A stretch of 31,765 nucleotides of DNA from Sulfolobus sp. UBA167 (lineage in GTDB: Archaea; Thermoproteota; Thermoprotei_A; Sulfolobales; Sulfolobaceae), in NCBI GenBank assembly GCA_002495845.1, contig DAHF01000062.1, forward strand, positions 1 through 31,765, written 5' to 3'. Both the position numbers and the translations under genes were made by a program. Position 1 is the first letter of the stretch. Every line of letters starts with the position of its first letter. Below the pieces are notes generated by a model, which was not told the origin of the DNA, did no database searches, and worked only from the letters and a program-made list of their open reading frames with translations. Shown piece by piece: positions 22,551-30,379 of this stretch.

Positions 22551-23747
22551 TCATCCCTCGCTTTGTAATCTCTCATCAACGAACTCTTCTATTTTCTTAA
22601 CTCCTTCTTTTATGTCTTGTTCTTTAACTGCGAAGCTTAACCTAACGTGTTCCTTCCCCACATCTTTAGGGAAGACCTCTCCCGGTATGGTTATAACCCC
22701 CTTGGACTTGATCAGCTCGACCGAAAAGTCCTTTATTTCCATCCCAGTGGCTCTAAGCAGATCCCCCATGTAAGGGAACATGTAGAACGCACCTTGAGGT
22801 TTTATTACCTTGATTTTCTTTACCCTCTGGAGCTCGCTGTACATAACGTCACGTCTCTTCCTGAAGAGCTCTATCATTTCTTTTACGTCATCGAAAGAAT
22901 CAAATGACGCCAAGGCACCTTTCTGTGCGAAGCTGGTAGCACAGGTATAAATGTTCCCAGCTAGGACTCCCATCTTCTTTACTATATCCTCCCTCGCAGC
23001 AACGTAACCGAGCCTCCATCCTGTCATCGAGAAGGTCTTGCTGAAGCCGTTAACGTAAATTACGTAATCCTTCCAGTCAGGGTCTTCAAGAGCACTCTTC
23101 ATCTTACCTTCATACACGAAGTTGTCGTATATTTCATCAGACATTAGGACTATTTTTCTTTCTTTTGATATTTCCATAATTCTTTCAATTTCATGAGGGT
23201 TGAAAAGCGAACCGGTGGGGTTATGAGGGTTATTTATCACTATCATCTTTGTCTTCGGAGTTATGAGCTCTTCAAGGGACTTTAAGTCATGAGAGAAACC
23301 TTCCTCTCCCATGTTGAGCCTCAGGAAGACGGGCTTGGCTCCAAGGAGCCTGATCACCTCAGCGTAAGAGTAGAAAGAAGGGTCGTCGACTATCACCTCA
23401 TCTCCAGGGTTCACGAAAAGCAGGAAACCTAGGAATAGAGCAGTCTTAGCACCGGGCGTTACAATCACATTATCCTTCTTTACGTCGCCGTAGCGATTTA
23501 AGTACTGGGCTATCTTATCCCTCAACTCGTCTATTCCTAGAGCTGGAGTATATCCAGTGAAGCCTTCTTGGATGGCATTGATAGCGCTGTCCCTTATCCT
23601 CTTGAAGGTAACCAGGTCAGGTTGACCTATGCCGAAGTTAATTGTCTTAATTCCTTTTTCCCTGCTTACTTTCCTTGCTATTTCCTGATAAACTAGGGTT
23701 GATTCTCCTGTTAGTCCTTGTACATTGGACGCGAAATTAAAGGACAC
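22551..23747 (-). CDS. Class I/II aminotransferase (aspartate/aromatic type)
   Basis: The 398-residue PLP enzyme carries INFGIGQPDLVTF, the NNPHNPTG loop (172-179), the DEIYDNFVYEG segment and the PLP Lys237 in GFSKTFSMTGWRLGY. The family transfers amino groups from aspartate, alanine or aromatic amino acids. It starts with GTG at 23747, only 19 nt after trpC, so it could be the last gene of the trp operon. An aromatic substrate is therefore plausible but not shown by the sequence. No promoter is obvious in the 19-nt gap. Confidence 0.9.
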   Translation of the reverse strand: MSFNFASNVQGLTGESTLVYQEIARKVSREKGIKTINFGIGQPDLVTFKRIRDSAINAIQEGFTGYTPALGIDELRDKIAQYLNRYGDVKKDNVIVTPGAKTALFLGFLLFVNPGDEVIVDDPSFYSYAEVIRLLGAKPVFLRLNMGEEGFSHDLKSLEELITPKTKMIVINNPHNPTGSLFNPHEIERIMEISKERKIVLMSDEIYDNFVYEGKMKSALEDPDWKDYVIYVNGFSKTFSMTGWRLGYVAAREDIVKKMGVLAGNIYTCATSFAQKGALASFDSFDDVKEMIELFRKRRDVMYSELQRVKKIKVIKPQGAFYMFPYMGDLLRATGMEIKDFSVELIKSKGVITIPGEVFPKDVGKEHVRLSFAVKEQDIKEGVKKIEEFVDERLQSEG

Positions 23748-23766
23748 AGAAGAGGTTTATTTTACT

Positions 23767-24510
23767 TCATATAAATTCTTTGATTTTCTCGGGTTCCTTC
23801 ATCAGGAAGGAGCCTATCAGGAAGGCGTTTGCACCAGCCTTCTTGAGCTCGAGAATTTGATCCCTGCTCTGTATCCCGCTCTCTGCTACCTTGATCACGT
23901 CTTTAGGAGATGATGCAATGAGCTCCTTCTGTAAATCGTGATTAACCTCAAGGGTTATCAAGTTCCTAGAGTTGAACCCGATTAACTTAGCTCCACACCT
24001 CAGGGCTATATCAAGGTCATCCTTATCATGAACTTCCACCAGAGCTTCCATTTTGAAGCTCCTTGTGTACTCTATCAATCCCTCCAGTTCCCTTTCCGTA
24101 AGTATTCTCACTATCAAGAGCATGAAGTCTGCACCCAGGTTGTAACCGCTGTCTATTTGGCTCTCAGAAACTATGAAGTCTTTCATGAGGACTGGTATGT
24201 CTACCGCGTTAGCGACGGACCTCAATAGGTCATAGGATCCTTTGAAGAACTTCTCCTCAGTTAGAACGCTTATCCCAACAGCGTAGTTTCTCATGAACTT
24301 TGCATAAGACACGGGTTCACCTTCTGCAGAGAACCCTGATGGAGATGCTCTCTTGAACTCAGCTATTATAGGGTTTATGTTGTTACTCTGAAATTCAATT
24401 ATCCTTTCAACAATGTTATGTATAGGCCTCGTCCTTTCAGCCGAAACGTAACCCCTCCTCATAGAGTGCTCTACAACGCTCTTGAGCCATCCTTGCAGAT
24501 ACCTAGGCAT
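23767..24510 (-). CDS. trpC: Indole-3-glycerol-phosphate synthase
   Basis: This TIM-barrel enzyme (247 residues) closes the indole ring. Motifs include PIIAEFKRASPSG (catalytic Lys), LTEEKFFKGS, VLMKDFIVSE with the second active-site Lys, ALVEVHDKDDL (Glu), GFNSRNL and AESGIQSRDQ. The ATG at 24510 overlaps the trpG stop as TGATG and has GGTGA four nt upstream, so it is preferred over the GTG at 24513. It is the last trp gene in the row. Confidence 0.96.
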   Translation of the reverse strand: MPRYLQGWLKSVVEHSMRRGYVSAERTRPIHNIVERIIEFQSNNINPIIAEFKRASPSGFSAEGEPVSYAKFMRNYAVGISVLTEEKFFKGSYDLLRSVANAVDIPVLMKDFIVSESQIDSGYNLGADFMLLIVRILTERELEGLIEYTRSFKMEALVEVHDKDDLDIALRCGAKLIGFNSRNLITLEVNHDLQKELIASSPKDVIKVAESGIQSRDQILELKKAGANAFLIGSFLMKEPEKIKEFI

Positions 24511-25100
24511 CACATCACCCTATTAAGAAAATTAAAAAATATTTTGCGCCCCACGTCAGTGCCTACGCTTTCAGGATGGAACTGGACTCCGAAGATGTTG
24601 AGCTTGGAGTGATGAACGGCCATTATCTCACCATCCTCTGAGAGCGCATCTACGACCAATGGTTCCTTTACATCGTCGATTACCAAGCTGTGGTACCTAG
24701 TGCCCTTAAAGGTGTTAGGGATGCCGGCAAATATGGGGACGTCATTTCCTAAGAGCCTTATCTCACTTACCTTACCGTGATATACCTTCTTAGCTTTCCT
24801 TATTTTAGCACCATAAACGTAGCCTATTGTTTGGTGGCCTAAACAAACGCCTAATATTGGGATCCCCTCTTCACCCATGTCTTTAATTACATCTGATACT
24901 ATACCTATATCTTCCTTTTTCTCCGGCGTGCCAGGACCAGGGGATATAATGATCTTATCTGGGGATATCCTTTTTACGCCTGAGAGGGTTATCTCATCGT
25001 TCCTGACTACTATTGGAATAGATCCTAGCTCTCCTATAGCTTGAGCTATGTTGTAGACGAAACTGTCGTAGTTGTCTATGATCAGAACTAAGTCGCTCAT
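24510..25100 (-). CDS. trpG: Anthranilate synthase glutamine amidotransferase subunit
   Basis: This 196-residue class I glutaminase feeds ammonia to TrpE. The nucleophile Cys is in ILGVCLGHQTIGY, the His-Glu pair in VQFHPESVGTD, and the oxyanion loop in SPGPGTPEK. The start overlaps the trpE stop by ATGA, which keeps the two subunits in balance. It is a stand-alone subunit, not fused as in some other organisms. Confidence 0.97.
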   Translation of the reverse strand: MSDLVLIIDNYDSFVYNIAQAIGELGSIPIVVRNDEITLSGVKRISPDKIIISPGPGTPEKKEDIGIVSDVIKDMGEEGIPILGVCLGHQTIGYVYGAKIRKAKKVYHGKVSEIRLLGNDVPIFAGIPNTFKGTRYHSLVIDDVKEPLVVDALSEDGEIMAVHHSKLNIFGVQFHPESVGTDVGRKIFFNFLNRVM

Positions 25101-26356
25101 TTGAACTCACCTATTATTTTCTTTAAAGCCATCATCTTATACTCAGTTTCCTTATACTCTGATTCTGGATGTGAGTCGTAAACTATCCCAGCTCCAGCTT
25201 GTATCCTCAATAAATCACGGTTGAAGAAAGCTGTCCTTATGTTAATTGCGAACTCAGCGCTCCCGTCAGCAGAGAAGAAACCTACTGCACCTGCATAAGG
25301 GCCCCTACGATACTCCTCTAAAGATGAGATTATCTCCATGGCCATCGGCTTAGGGGCTCCGCTTACTGTACCTGCAGGGAACATAGCCTTCAATACGTCG
25401 TTGGCTTGGAACCTCTTGCCAGCAGTTCCCACGACTTTAGAGACTATGTGCTGGACATGACTATATTTCTCTACATACATCAGCTCCGGAACTTTCACCG
25501 TTCCGGGTACTGAGACCTTTCCCACATCGTTCCTGGCTAGGTCAACTAACATAAGGTGCTCTGCCCTCTCTTTCTCCGACGAGAGGAGCTCCTTTTCCAG
25601 GGCGAAATCTTTATCCGGGTCCTCCCCTCTAGGTCTTGTCCCAGCTATGGGATAGGTCTCTATTATCCCGTTCTGTAGCCTAAAGAGGAGTTCCGGACTA
25701 GATCCTACCAAGCCCCTATCGCCAAATTTCAGGTAGAACATGTAAGGTGACGGGTTGACTTCCCTTAACTTAACATAAAAGTTGAGCAAACTTCCTTGGA
25801 AAGTGTACCTATAGAACCTAGAAAGCACAACTTGAAATGCATAGCCGTTTCTGATCTGTTCTAGGATTTGCCTGACTCCTGCTTCGTAGTCCCTTTGCTT
25901 TAAGGACTCGTCGAGGTCTCTCACCTTAAAATCCTTGGTCATATTTCCAGCAGGAGGTAGGTCTCCCTCAACGTAGACTTTACCAGATTCATGGTCATAG
26001 ACAACTAGATTTTCTGGCACGAAGAACTCTGCATAAGGCCACTTCTCGCTCTCAGGTAAGGAGCTAATCCTGGTTCTCTCCCAAAACTTCACTGCGTCAT
26101 AACTCACGTAGCCCAGCATTCCTCCCTTAAAGAGGCCTGGAATGTCCTTAGGCTTAGCGCTGTTTAAGATAGAGCGAACCTCCTTGACGGGGTCTTCCTC
26201 TATCGAGTATTTTCTTCCTCCCCACGCAACTACGCTGTATCTGGCTTTGTATTGAGGTCCACTGACGCTCTCCAGCAGTCCTATTAGTTCTTCCTCTTTT
26301 TCTAGCTTAGAGAAGAGTAATATTGGAGACGGAAAGTCAGAGATCCTATACTCCAT
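25097..26356 (-). CDS. trpE: Anthranilate synthase component I
   Basis: The 419-residue chorismate-using subunit shows the catalytic-domain motifs GYAFQVVLSRFYRYTF, ETYPIAGTRPRG, ELLSSEKERAEHLMLVDLAR and SGAPKPMAMEII. The N-terminal LLES motif (GLLESVSGPQYKARY, about residue 27) is the conserved site for tryptophan feedback inhibition, so the enzyme is probably still allosterically controlled. It begins 11 nt before the end of trpF, so translation is coupled. Confidence 0.97.
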   Translation of the reverse strand: MEYRISDFPSPILLFSKLEKEEELIGLLESVSGPQYKARYSVVAWGGRKYSIEEDPVKEVRSILNSAKPKDIPGLFKGGMLGYVSYDAVKFWERTRISSLPESEKWPYAEFFVPENLVVYDHESGKVYVEGDLPPAGNMTKDFKVRDLDESLKQRDYEAGVRQILEQIRNGYAFQVVLSRFYRYTFQGSLLNFYVKLREVNPSPYMFYLKFGDRGLVGSSPELLFRLQNGIIETYPIAGTRPRGEDPDKDFALEKELLSSEKERAEHLMLVDLARNDVGKVSVPGTVKVPELMYVEKYSHVQHIVSKVVGTAGKRFQANDVLKAMFPAGTVSGAPKPMAMEIISSLEEYRRGPYAGAVGFFSADGSAEFAINIRTAFFNRDLLRIQAGAGIVYDSHPESEYKETEYKMMALKKIIGEFK

Positions 26357-26930
26357 TTCTCACAGCCTCTTTGATCTTCATTACCTTATCATGGTCTTTC
26401 TTGCCCGGATATGACTCAACCCCGCTTGAGACGTCTATCCAGCCCGGGTTCAGGCGGATGAAGTCCATCACGTTGAAAGGCGTTATCCCTCCGGCTATCC
26501 CCGCATTAGGGAAGACATCTAGGATTTCTCTAGCTACCTTGAGTGAGGTCTTTTCTCCCTTCCTTGGGGAATCAACTAGAACGTTCTTAACTCCCAGTGA
26601 AACCAGATCTTTGAGGTACACCTTACCTTCTTCTGACGCCGGGACGTAGAAAATGAAGTTAGAAACGTTCACGGTAGTAAGGTGAGATAGCTCCCCCGCA
26701 GAGAGGACTCTGTGGATCTGGAGCATGTCTTCTCCTTGTAAAGAGAGATCTCCATTCACCGTCACTCCCACTACTGGCTTATCTACCTTGGACTTCACAA
26801 TCTTATTGAACTCCCTCTTTGCAAAGCGGGGGCTCGATGGCTCATTCACTATCCCTATCATGTCTACACCTATTTCGCTCAGGAAGACAGCATCGTCCAA
26901 GGTTGCGACTCCACATATCTTCAATTTCAT
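26346..26930 (-). CDS. trpF: Phosphoribosylanthranilate isomerase
   Basis: This 194-residue TIM-barrel enzyme starts with KLKICGVATLDDAVFLSEIGVDMIGIV, which contains the catalytic Cys. It ends with the phosphate-binding segment AGGITPFNVMDFIRLNPGWIDVSSGVES, which contains the catalytic Asp. ATGA overlap with trpD. The isomerase is a separate gene and not fused to trpC, as usual for Sulfolobales. Confidence 0.95.
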   Translation of the reverse strand: MKLKICGVATLDDAVFLSEIGVDMIGIVNEPSSPRFAKREFNKIVKSKVDKPVVGVTVNGDLSLQGEDMLQIHRVLSAGELSHLTTVNVSNFIFYVPASEEGKVYLKDLVSLGVKNVLVDSPRKGEKTSLKVAREILDVFPNAGIAGGITPFNVMDFIRLNPGWIDVSSGVESYPGKKDHDKVMKIKEAVRNGV

Positions 26931-27958
26931 TGCAGTCTACCTAACATAGCGTTGAGCTTTGAGGGATTTCCGTGACTCTGTACGACAATTTTCAGCCTAG
27001 AAGGTAAATCTCCCAATAGCGATTCGGCCATCTCGTATCCATCCTTCACGTCTTTCACTTTGTCGAGAAGAAACAGTTCAACTGCCATATTAGCCTTGAG
27101 AAACGCTGAAACTTCCTTATCTTTCCCCAGAGATGCCTTCAATATCTTCATTGCTGACTCTTCCGCTGATGTAACTGTAACACGCTTGAGTTCTACGGGC
27201 TTTATGCCAAGGTCTTCCGGAGTTATTTCGTAGTCCGTGACCTTCCCTCCCTTCAATACCTTCATGAACGTTCTGCCTGAAACGCTCACTTCATCTATGC
27301 CGGGCTCTCCGTGAACGAGAACGAGCTTCTCATAGTCCAGGATTTTCGCTGCTTCAATGAGGACGTCCATGTATTCCCTTGAAAACACGCCTATTACTTG
27401 CTTCCTAACTGAAGCTGGGTTCGTGAAAGGACCTAGCACATTAAATAACGTTCTAATTCCCAAGCTTTTCCTGACCCCAGCTACGTTCTTCATAGCTGGA
27501 TGATAGATCTGGGCAAATAGGAACACGAAATTTGCCTTGCTTACTGTTTCGCTTACCTCCTCTGGCTTCACGACTATGTCGTAACCGAAAGCCTCAAGTA
27601 CGTCAGCGCTTCCGCTGTTGCTACTTACAGCTCTATTCCCGTGTTTGAAGACTGGCACTAGAGAGCTCATTGCAACTGCAGAGGCTGTGCTCACGTTCAC
27701 CGTGTTCATTCCATCTCCTCCTGTCCCTGCTGTGTCCAAGGCTTCCGGCTTTCCGTCAACTCTGACCATAAATGACCTCATTGACCTTGCGAACCCTGCT
27801 ATTTCCTCAGCTCTCTCTCCCTTCATCCTCAAAGCGACAAGGAGTCCAGCCATCAACGGTTCATTTAGCTCTCCCTTCATGAATTTACTGCCTAAAGAGA
27901 AGGCTTCCTCCTCGCTTAGGTCTTTCCTTTCTACTAATCTCCTGAGCTCAAAACTCAT
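26927..27958 (-). CDS. trpD: Anthranilate phosphoribosyltransferase
   Basis: The 343-residue enzyme joins anthranilate to PRPP. The PRPP/metal motifs are DTAGTGGDGMNTVNVSTA and, further on, KHGNRAVSSNSGSADVLEAFG, with the anthranilate-site region FAQIYHPAMKNVAGVRKSLGIRT (given in part). The ATG at 27958 is chosen over the TTG one codon earlier. The start lies 11-14 nt inside the end of trpA, so the two are coupled. Confidence 0.96.
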   Translation of the reverse strand: MSFELRRLVERKDLSEEEAFSLGSKFMKGELNEPLMAGLLVALRMKGERAEEIAGFARSMRSFMVRVDGKPEALDTAGTGGDGMNTVNVSTASAVAMSSLVPVFKHGNRAVSSNSGSADVLEAFGYDIVVKPEEVSETVSKANFVFLFAQIYHPAMKNVAGVRKSLGIRTLFNVLGPFTNPASVRKQVIGVFSREYMDVLIEAAKILDYEKLVLVHGEPGIDEVSVSGRTFMKVLKGGKVTDYEITPEDLGIKPVELKRVTVTSAEESAMKILKASLGKDKEVSAFLKANMAVELFLLDKVKDVKDGYEMAESLLGDLPSRLKIVVQSHGNPSKLNAMLGRLQ

Positions 27959-28688
27959 CAAGTATCGACCTTAATTTTATAACCAGATCGACAGCTTGTT
28001 TTACTCCTCCGTTATCAATTGCTTGTATGAAGGCAGTGCCTATTGCTGCACCGTCTGCTCCCGCCTTCAAAGCCTTTCTAAGGTCATTCTCGTCCGAAAG
28101 ACCGAACCCTACTACTAGCTTGTTGTCCACCAAGTTCCTCACTCTAGTTACAAGGGATGACACAGTTATAGGCAAGGGTATTCCAGTCGTAGGCCTCACT
28201 CCGTAATAAAGAAATAGGTCAGATTGTCTGGAAACCTGCATTATCATCCTGTCCGGTACGGAAGGCGCTGTAAATATTACATTGCTTAATCCCTTCTCTC
28301 TAACTCTAGAGGAGTATGCTCGGTAATCATCAACGAAGTCGATTAGCAGATCTGGAAACAGAACTCCGTCAAGACCTGCTCCCTTCAACTTGTAGAGGAA
28401 GTCGTCCAGTTCAGACGCCCAGTCCTCCAAGTAAGTCAGAGCCACAGCCTTGGTTTCACCTATAACTTTCCTAGTCTCAGGAAGGAAACTCCATAGATCG
28501 AACTTGCCTGCAACTTTCTCATAGCTCTTTCTAATGACGGGGCCGTCGTACTTAGCATACTTAGGCGGAATCCCTATTTCCAGTATGTCGGCTCCGTTCT
28601 TGACAGCTTCTTCCATGAACTCAAGGTATCTCTCGTTGTCAGGATACCCTAAGGTCATGTAAACTACTAACATCTTATCTCTGCTCAT
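27948..28688 (-). CDS. trpA: Tryptophan synthase alpha chain
   Basis: The 246-residue TIM-barrel subunit splits indoleglycerol phosphate to indole. Family segments are VVYMTLGYPDNERYLEF, NGADILEIGIPPKYAKYDGPV (contains the catalytic Glu; slightly shortened here), GVLFPDLLID (catalytic Asp) and LFLYYGVRPTTGIPLP, then GFGLSDENDL. The N-terminus is shorter than bacterial TrpA, as in other Sulfolobales. A GAGGGTGA ribosome site ahead lies in the last codons of trpB. Confidence 0.95.
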   Translation of the reverse strand: MSRDKMLVVYMTLGYPDNERYLEFMEEAVKNGADILEIGIPPKYAKYDGPVIRKSYEKVAGKFDLWSFLPETRKVIGETKAVALTYLEDWASELDDFLYKLKGAGLDGVLFPDLLIDFVDDYRAYSSRVREKGLSNVIFTAPSVPDRMIMQVSRQSDLFLYYGVRPTTGIPLPITVSSLVTRVRNLVDNKLVVGFGLSDENDLRKALKAGADGAAIGTAFIQAIDNGGVKQAVDLVIKLRSILDEF

Positions 28689-29961
28689 TGCTAGTCACCC
28701 TCCTCATCATTGAGTCGTAGTTCGGAAGATCTAAAAGTCCATGACCGCTCAGGTTAAACACTATAACTTCCTTCCTGTTAGCCCTTTTCGCTTCCAATGC
28801 CTCTTCAATCACGGCTCTTATAGCGTGAGATGACTCCGGTGCAGGGACTATCCCCTGTGTCCTCATGAACATCTGGGCTGCTTCGAATATCTGATTCTCG
28901 TTATATTCTCTCCAACCTACTATTCCTTCCTTCATTAGCAAGCTAAGAGAAGGTGCAGCTCCGTGATACCTCAGTCCTCCTGCGTATATGGGCGGAGGGA
29001 CGTAGCTGTTTCCCATCGTTATCATCTTCACCAAGGGAAGCAAGCCTGCGCTGTCGGGGAAGTCGTATTTATACTCTCCAGTGCTAAATTTAGGAATCTC
29101 AGCTGAGGCTACTGCTATGTATTTCTTGCCCCTACCATTTCCTATGAACGGAAAAGAGAAACCGCCGAAGTTGCTCCCTCCTCCTACACATCCTATAAGC
29201 ACATCGGGTTCTTCTCCCAATTCGTCCAGTTGGGCTATGGTCTCTTGACCTATCACGCTCTGATGCAATATGACCACGTCTAGGACGCTTCCTACTAGGT
29301 ATTTCAAGTGGTGATCTAAGGCATACTCGATTGCCTCGCTCATTGCCACACCTAACGATCCCGGATGATTTGGGTTCTCCTTCTTCACCTTCTTCCCGAA
29401 CTCCGTCAGATCAGTAGGGCTAGGGTATACTTCACCTCCGTAAAGTTGCATGATGCTCTTTCTCATAGGCTTCTGCTCATAACTTACCTTAACCATGAAT
29501 ACGGTGGACTTCATGCCATACATTGTAGCAGCAAGCGCAGTGGCTGTGCCCCACTGGCCAGCGCCTGTCTCTGTCACCACGTGTTCTATTCCTTCCTCTC
29601 TAGCGAAGTAAGCTTGAGGAAGCGCTGTGTTTATCTTATGTGAACCCGTCGGCGTAGCGCCTTCATACTTAAAGTATATTTTAGCAGGCGTTCCCAGATA
29701 TTCCTCAAGTCTCTTTGCCCTGAGTAAAGGAGTGGGTCTACCTATGGCTAGATACCTCTCTCTAACCTCGTCAGGGATCTTTATGTACCGCTCTATCGTT
29801 AGCTGTTGCCTCAGGACTTCCTTTGGAAGAATTGTCCTTAACAGATCTATCCTAGAGAACTCAGCCCCTAGGGGATCCCTAGGAGGAGGCAGAGGTTTAG
29901 GAAGATCCGGTATTATATTGTACCAATACTTTGGAAGAATTTCTTCTGCGTTATTTACCAT
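28675..29961 (-). CDS. trpB: Tryptophan synthase beta chain, TrpB2 type
   Basis: This PLP enzyme makes tryptophan from indole and serine. The PLP Lys is in TGSHKINTALPQAYFA and the phosphate loop is GCVGGGSNFGG. The N-terminal EILPKYWYNIIPDLPKPLPP and the longer length (428 residues) mark the TrpB2 class, which differs from the usual TrpB1 and binds TrpA weakly or not at all in characterised cases. The ATG at 29961 is preferred to 29991: the extra ten residues (MVVVGVYDTP) would begin upstream of, or right at, the transcript start predicted from the TATA box at 30004-30014. A palindrome fills the leader. Confidence 0.95.
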   Translation of the reverse strand: MVNNAEEILPKYWYNIIPDLPKPLPPPRDPLGAEFSRIDLLRTILPKEVLRQQLTIERYIKIPDEVRERYLAIGRPTPLLRAKRLEEYLGTPAKIYFKYEGATPTGSHKINTALPQAYFAREEGIEHVVTETGAGQWGTATALAATMYGMKSTVFMVKVSYEQKPMRKSIMQLYGGEVYPSPTDLTEFGKKVKKENPNHPGSLGVAMSEAIEYALDHHLKYLVGSVLDVVILHQSVIGQETIAQLDELGEEPDVLIGCVGGGSNFGGFSFPFIGNGRGKKYIAVASAEIPKFSTGEYKYDFPDSAGLLPLVKMITMGNSYVPPPIYAGGLRYHGAAPSLSLLMKEGIVGWREYNENQIFEAAQMFMRTQGIVPAPESSHAIRAVIEEALEAKRANRKEVIVFNLSGHGLLDLPNYDSMMRRVTSNEQR

Positions 29962-29962
29962 T

Positions 29963-29979
29963 GGTGTATCATATACACC
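29963..29979. promoter_or_regulatory. Perfect 17-bp palindrome in the trp leader, candidate operator
   Basis: On minus, GGTGTAT-ATG-ATACACC has exact 7-bp arms. It ends one nt before the trpB ATG and begins just downstream of the predicted transcription start (about 29983). It could be the binding site of an Lrp/AsnC-like or other dimeric repressor. In the RNA, it would be a hairpin next to the start codon. Confidence 0.55.
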
Positions 29980-30003
29980 TACCACTACCATTAAAAACGT
30001 CAG

Positions 30004-30014
30004 CTTTTATAAAG
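30004..30014 (-). promoter_or_regulatory. TATA box of the trp operon
   Basis: The minus strand reads CTTTATAAAAG, an excellent TATA element, lying in the few bases between the acylphosphatase stop and trpB. It predicts a start near 29983 and a 20-25 nt leader. Confidence 0.65.
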
Positions 30015-30015
30015 T

Positions 30016-30288
30016 TTAATATGTCTTGAAATCGTTGAATTCCCCTTTGTAATCTAGAAAGGAATGTTCTACCTTCTCTACAACTGAAGCCGGAGGACCG
30101 CTTCTAAGGTATTCTAACAGGCTTGAAAGGGACTCCTCATATCCTTCTGCAACAACCTCTACCGTACCGTCGGGGAGGTTCTTAGCGTATCCTTTCAGCC
30201 CAAGTCTCACTGCATGTACCTTAACGAAGTTCCTGAAACCTACCTTTTGTACTTTACCATAAACTCTAGCGTTTAGCCTCCTTAACAC
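30016..30288 (-). CDS. acyP: Acylphosphatase, with its N-terminal tail out of frame
   Basis: The 90-residue product hydrolyses acyl phosphates. The catalytic region is NARVYGKVQKVGFRNFVKVHA (Arg of GFR and Asn of YAKNLPDGTVEVVAEG); the C-terminus KGEFNDFKTY is typical of Sulfolobales. Just upstream, in another frame, a GTG at 30320 starts MKKWSDSEVIP. That matches the disordered N-terminal tail of the characterised Sulfolobus enzyme (recalled as MKKWSDTEVFE) and stops eleven residues before LRRLNARVYG, in register apart from one missing base at 30288-30290. The body can still start at the GTG at 30288 behind GAGGTGA, and the fold is complete. Confidence 0.88.
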   Translation of the reverse strand: MLRRLNARVYGKVQKVGFRNFVKVHAVRLGLKGYAKNLPDGTVEVVAEGYEESLSSLLEYLRSGPPASVVEKVEHSFLDYKGEFNDFKTY

Positions 30289-30320
30289 GGAATCACCTCA
30301 GAGTCGCTCCACTTCTTCAC
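30282..30320 (-). pseudogene. Detached N-terminal tail of acylphosphatase (frameshifted)
   Basis: From GTG at 30320 the frame reads MKKWSDSEVIPC and ends at TAA (30284-30282), overlapping the GTG restart at 30288. The start is about 30 nt from the centre of the TATA element at 30343-30361, as expected for the original start. One inserted base after CC (30289-30290) would restore a 101-residue protein. It may be a sequencing error, a real frameshift or a recoding site. Confidence 0.5.
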
Positions 30321-30342
30321 TTATCCGTTCTAAGGTCTCATC

Positions 30343-30361
30343 ACTTAAATATATTTTATAC
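30343..30361. promoter_or_regulatory. TATA element shared by acyP and ino1
   Basis: The AT tract TTAAATATATTTTATA, centred near 30352, reads as a TATA box on both strands. It is about 28 nt from the ino1 ATG at 30380 (leaderless) and about 32 nt from the acyP GTG at 30320. Confidence 0.5.
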
Positions 30362-30379
30362 AGCTCACATTAAAGTGTG

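Noticed and set aside
29962..29991. Ten extra residues at the TrpB start (MVVVGVYDTP)
   Set aside because: They would be encoded at or upstream of the predicted transcription start and do not look like a TrpB2 N-terminus.
30297..30342. Helix-like frame DETLERISEEVERL upstream of acyP
   Set aside because: It has no start codon, ends in a stop before acyP, and overlaps the better-supported MKKWSDSEV frame and the promoter.
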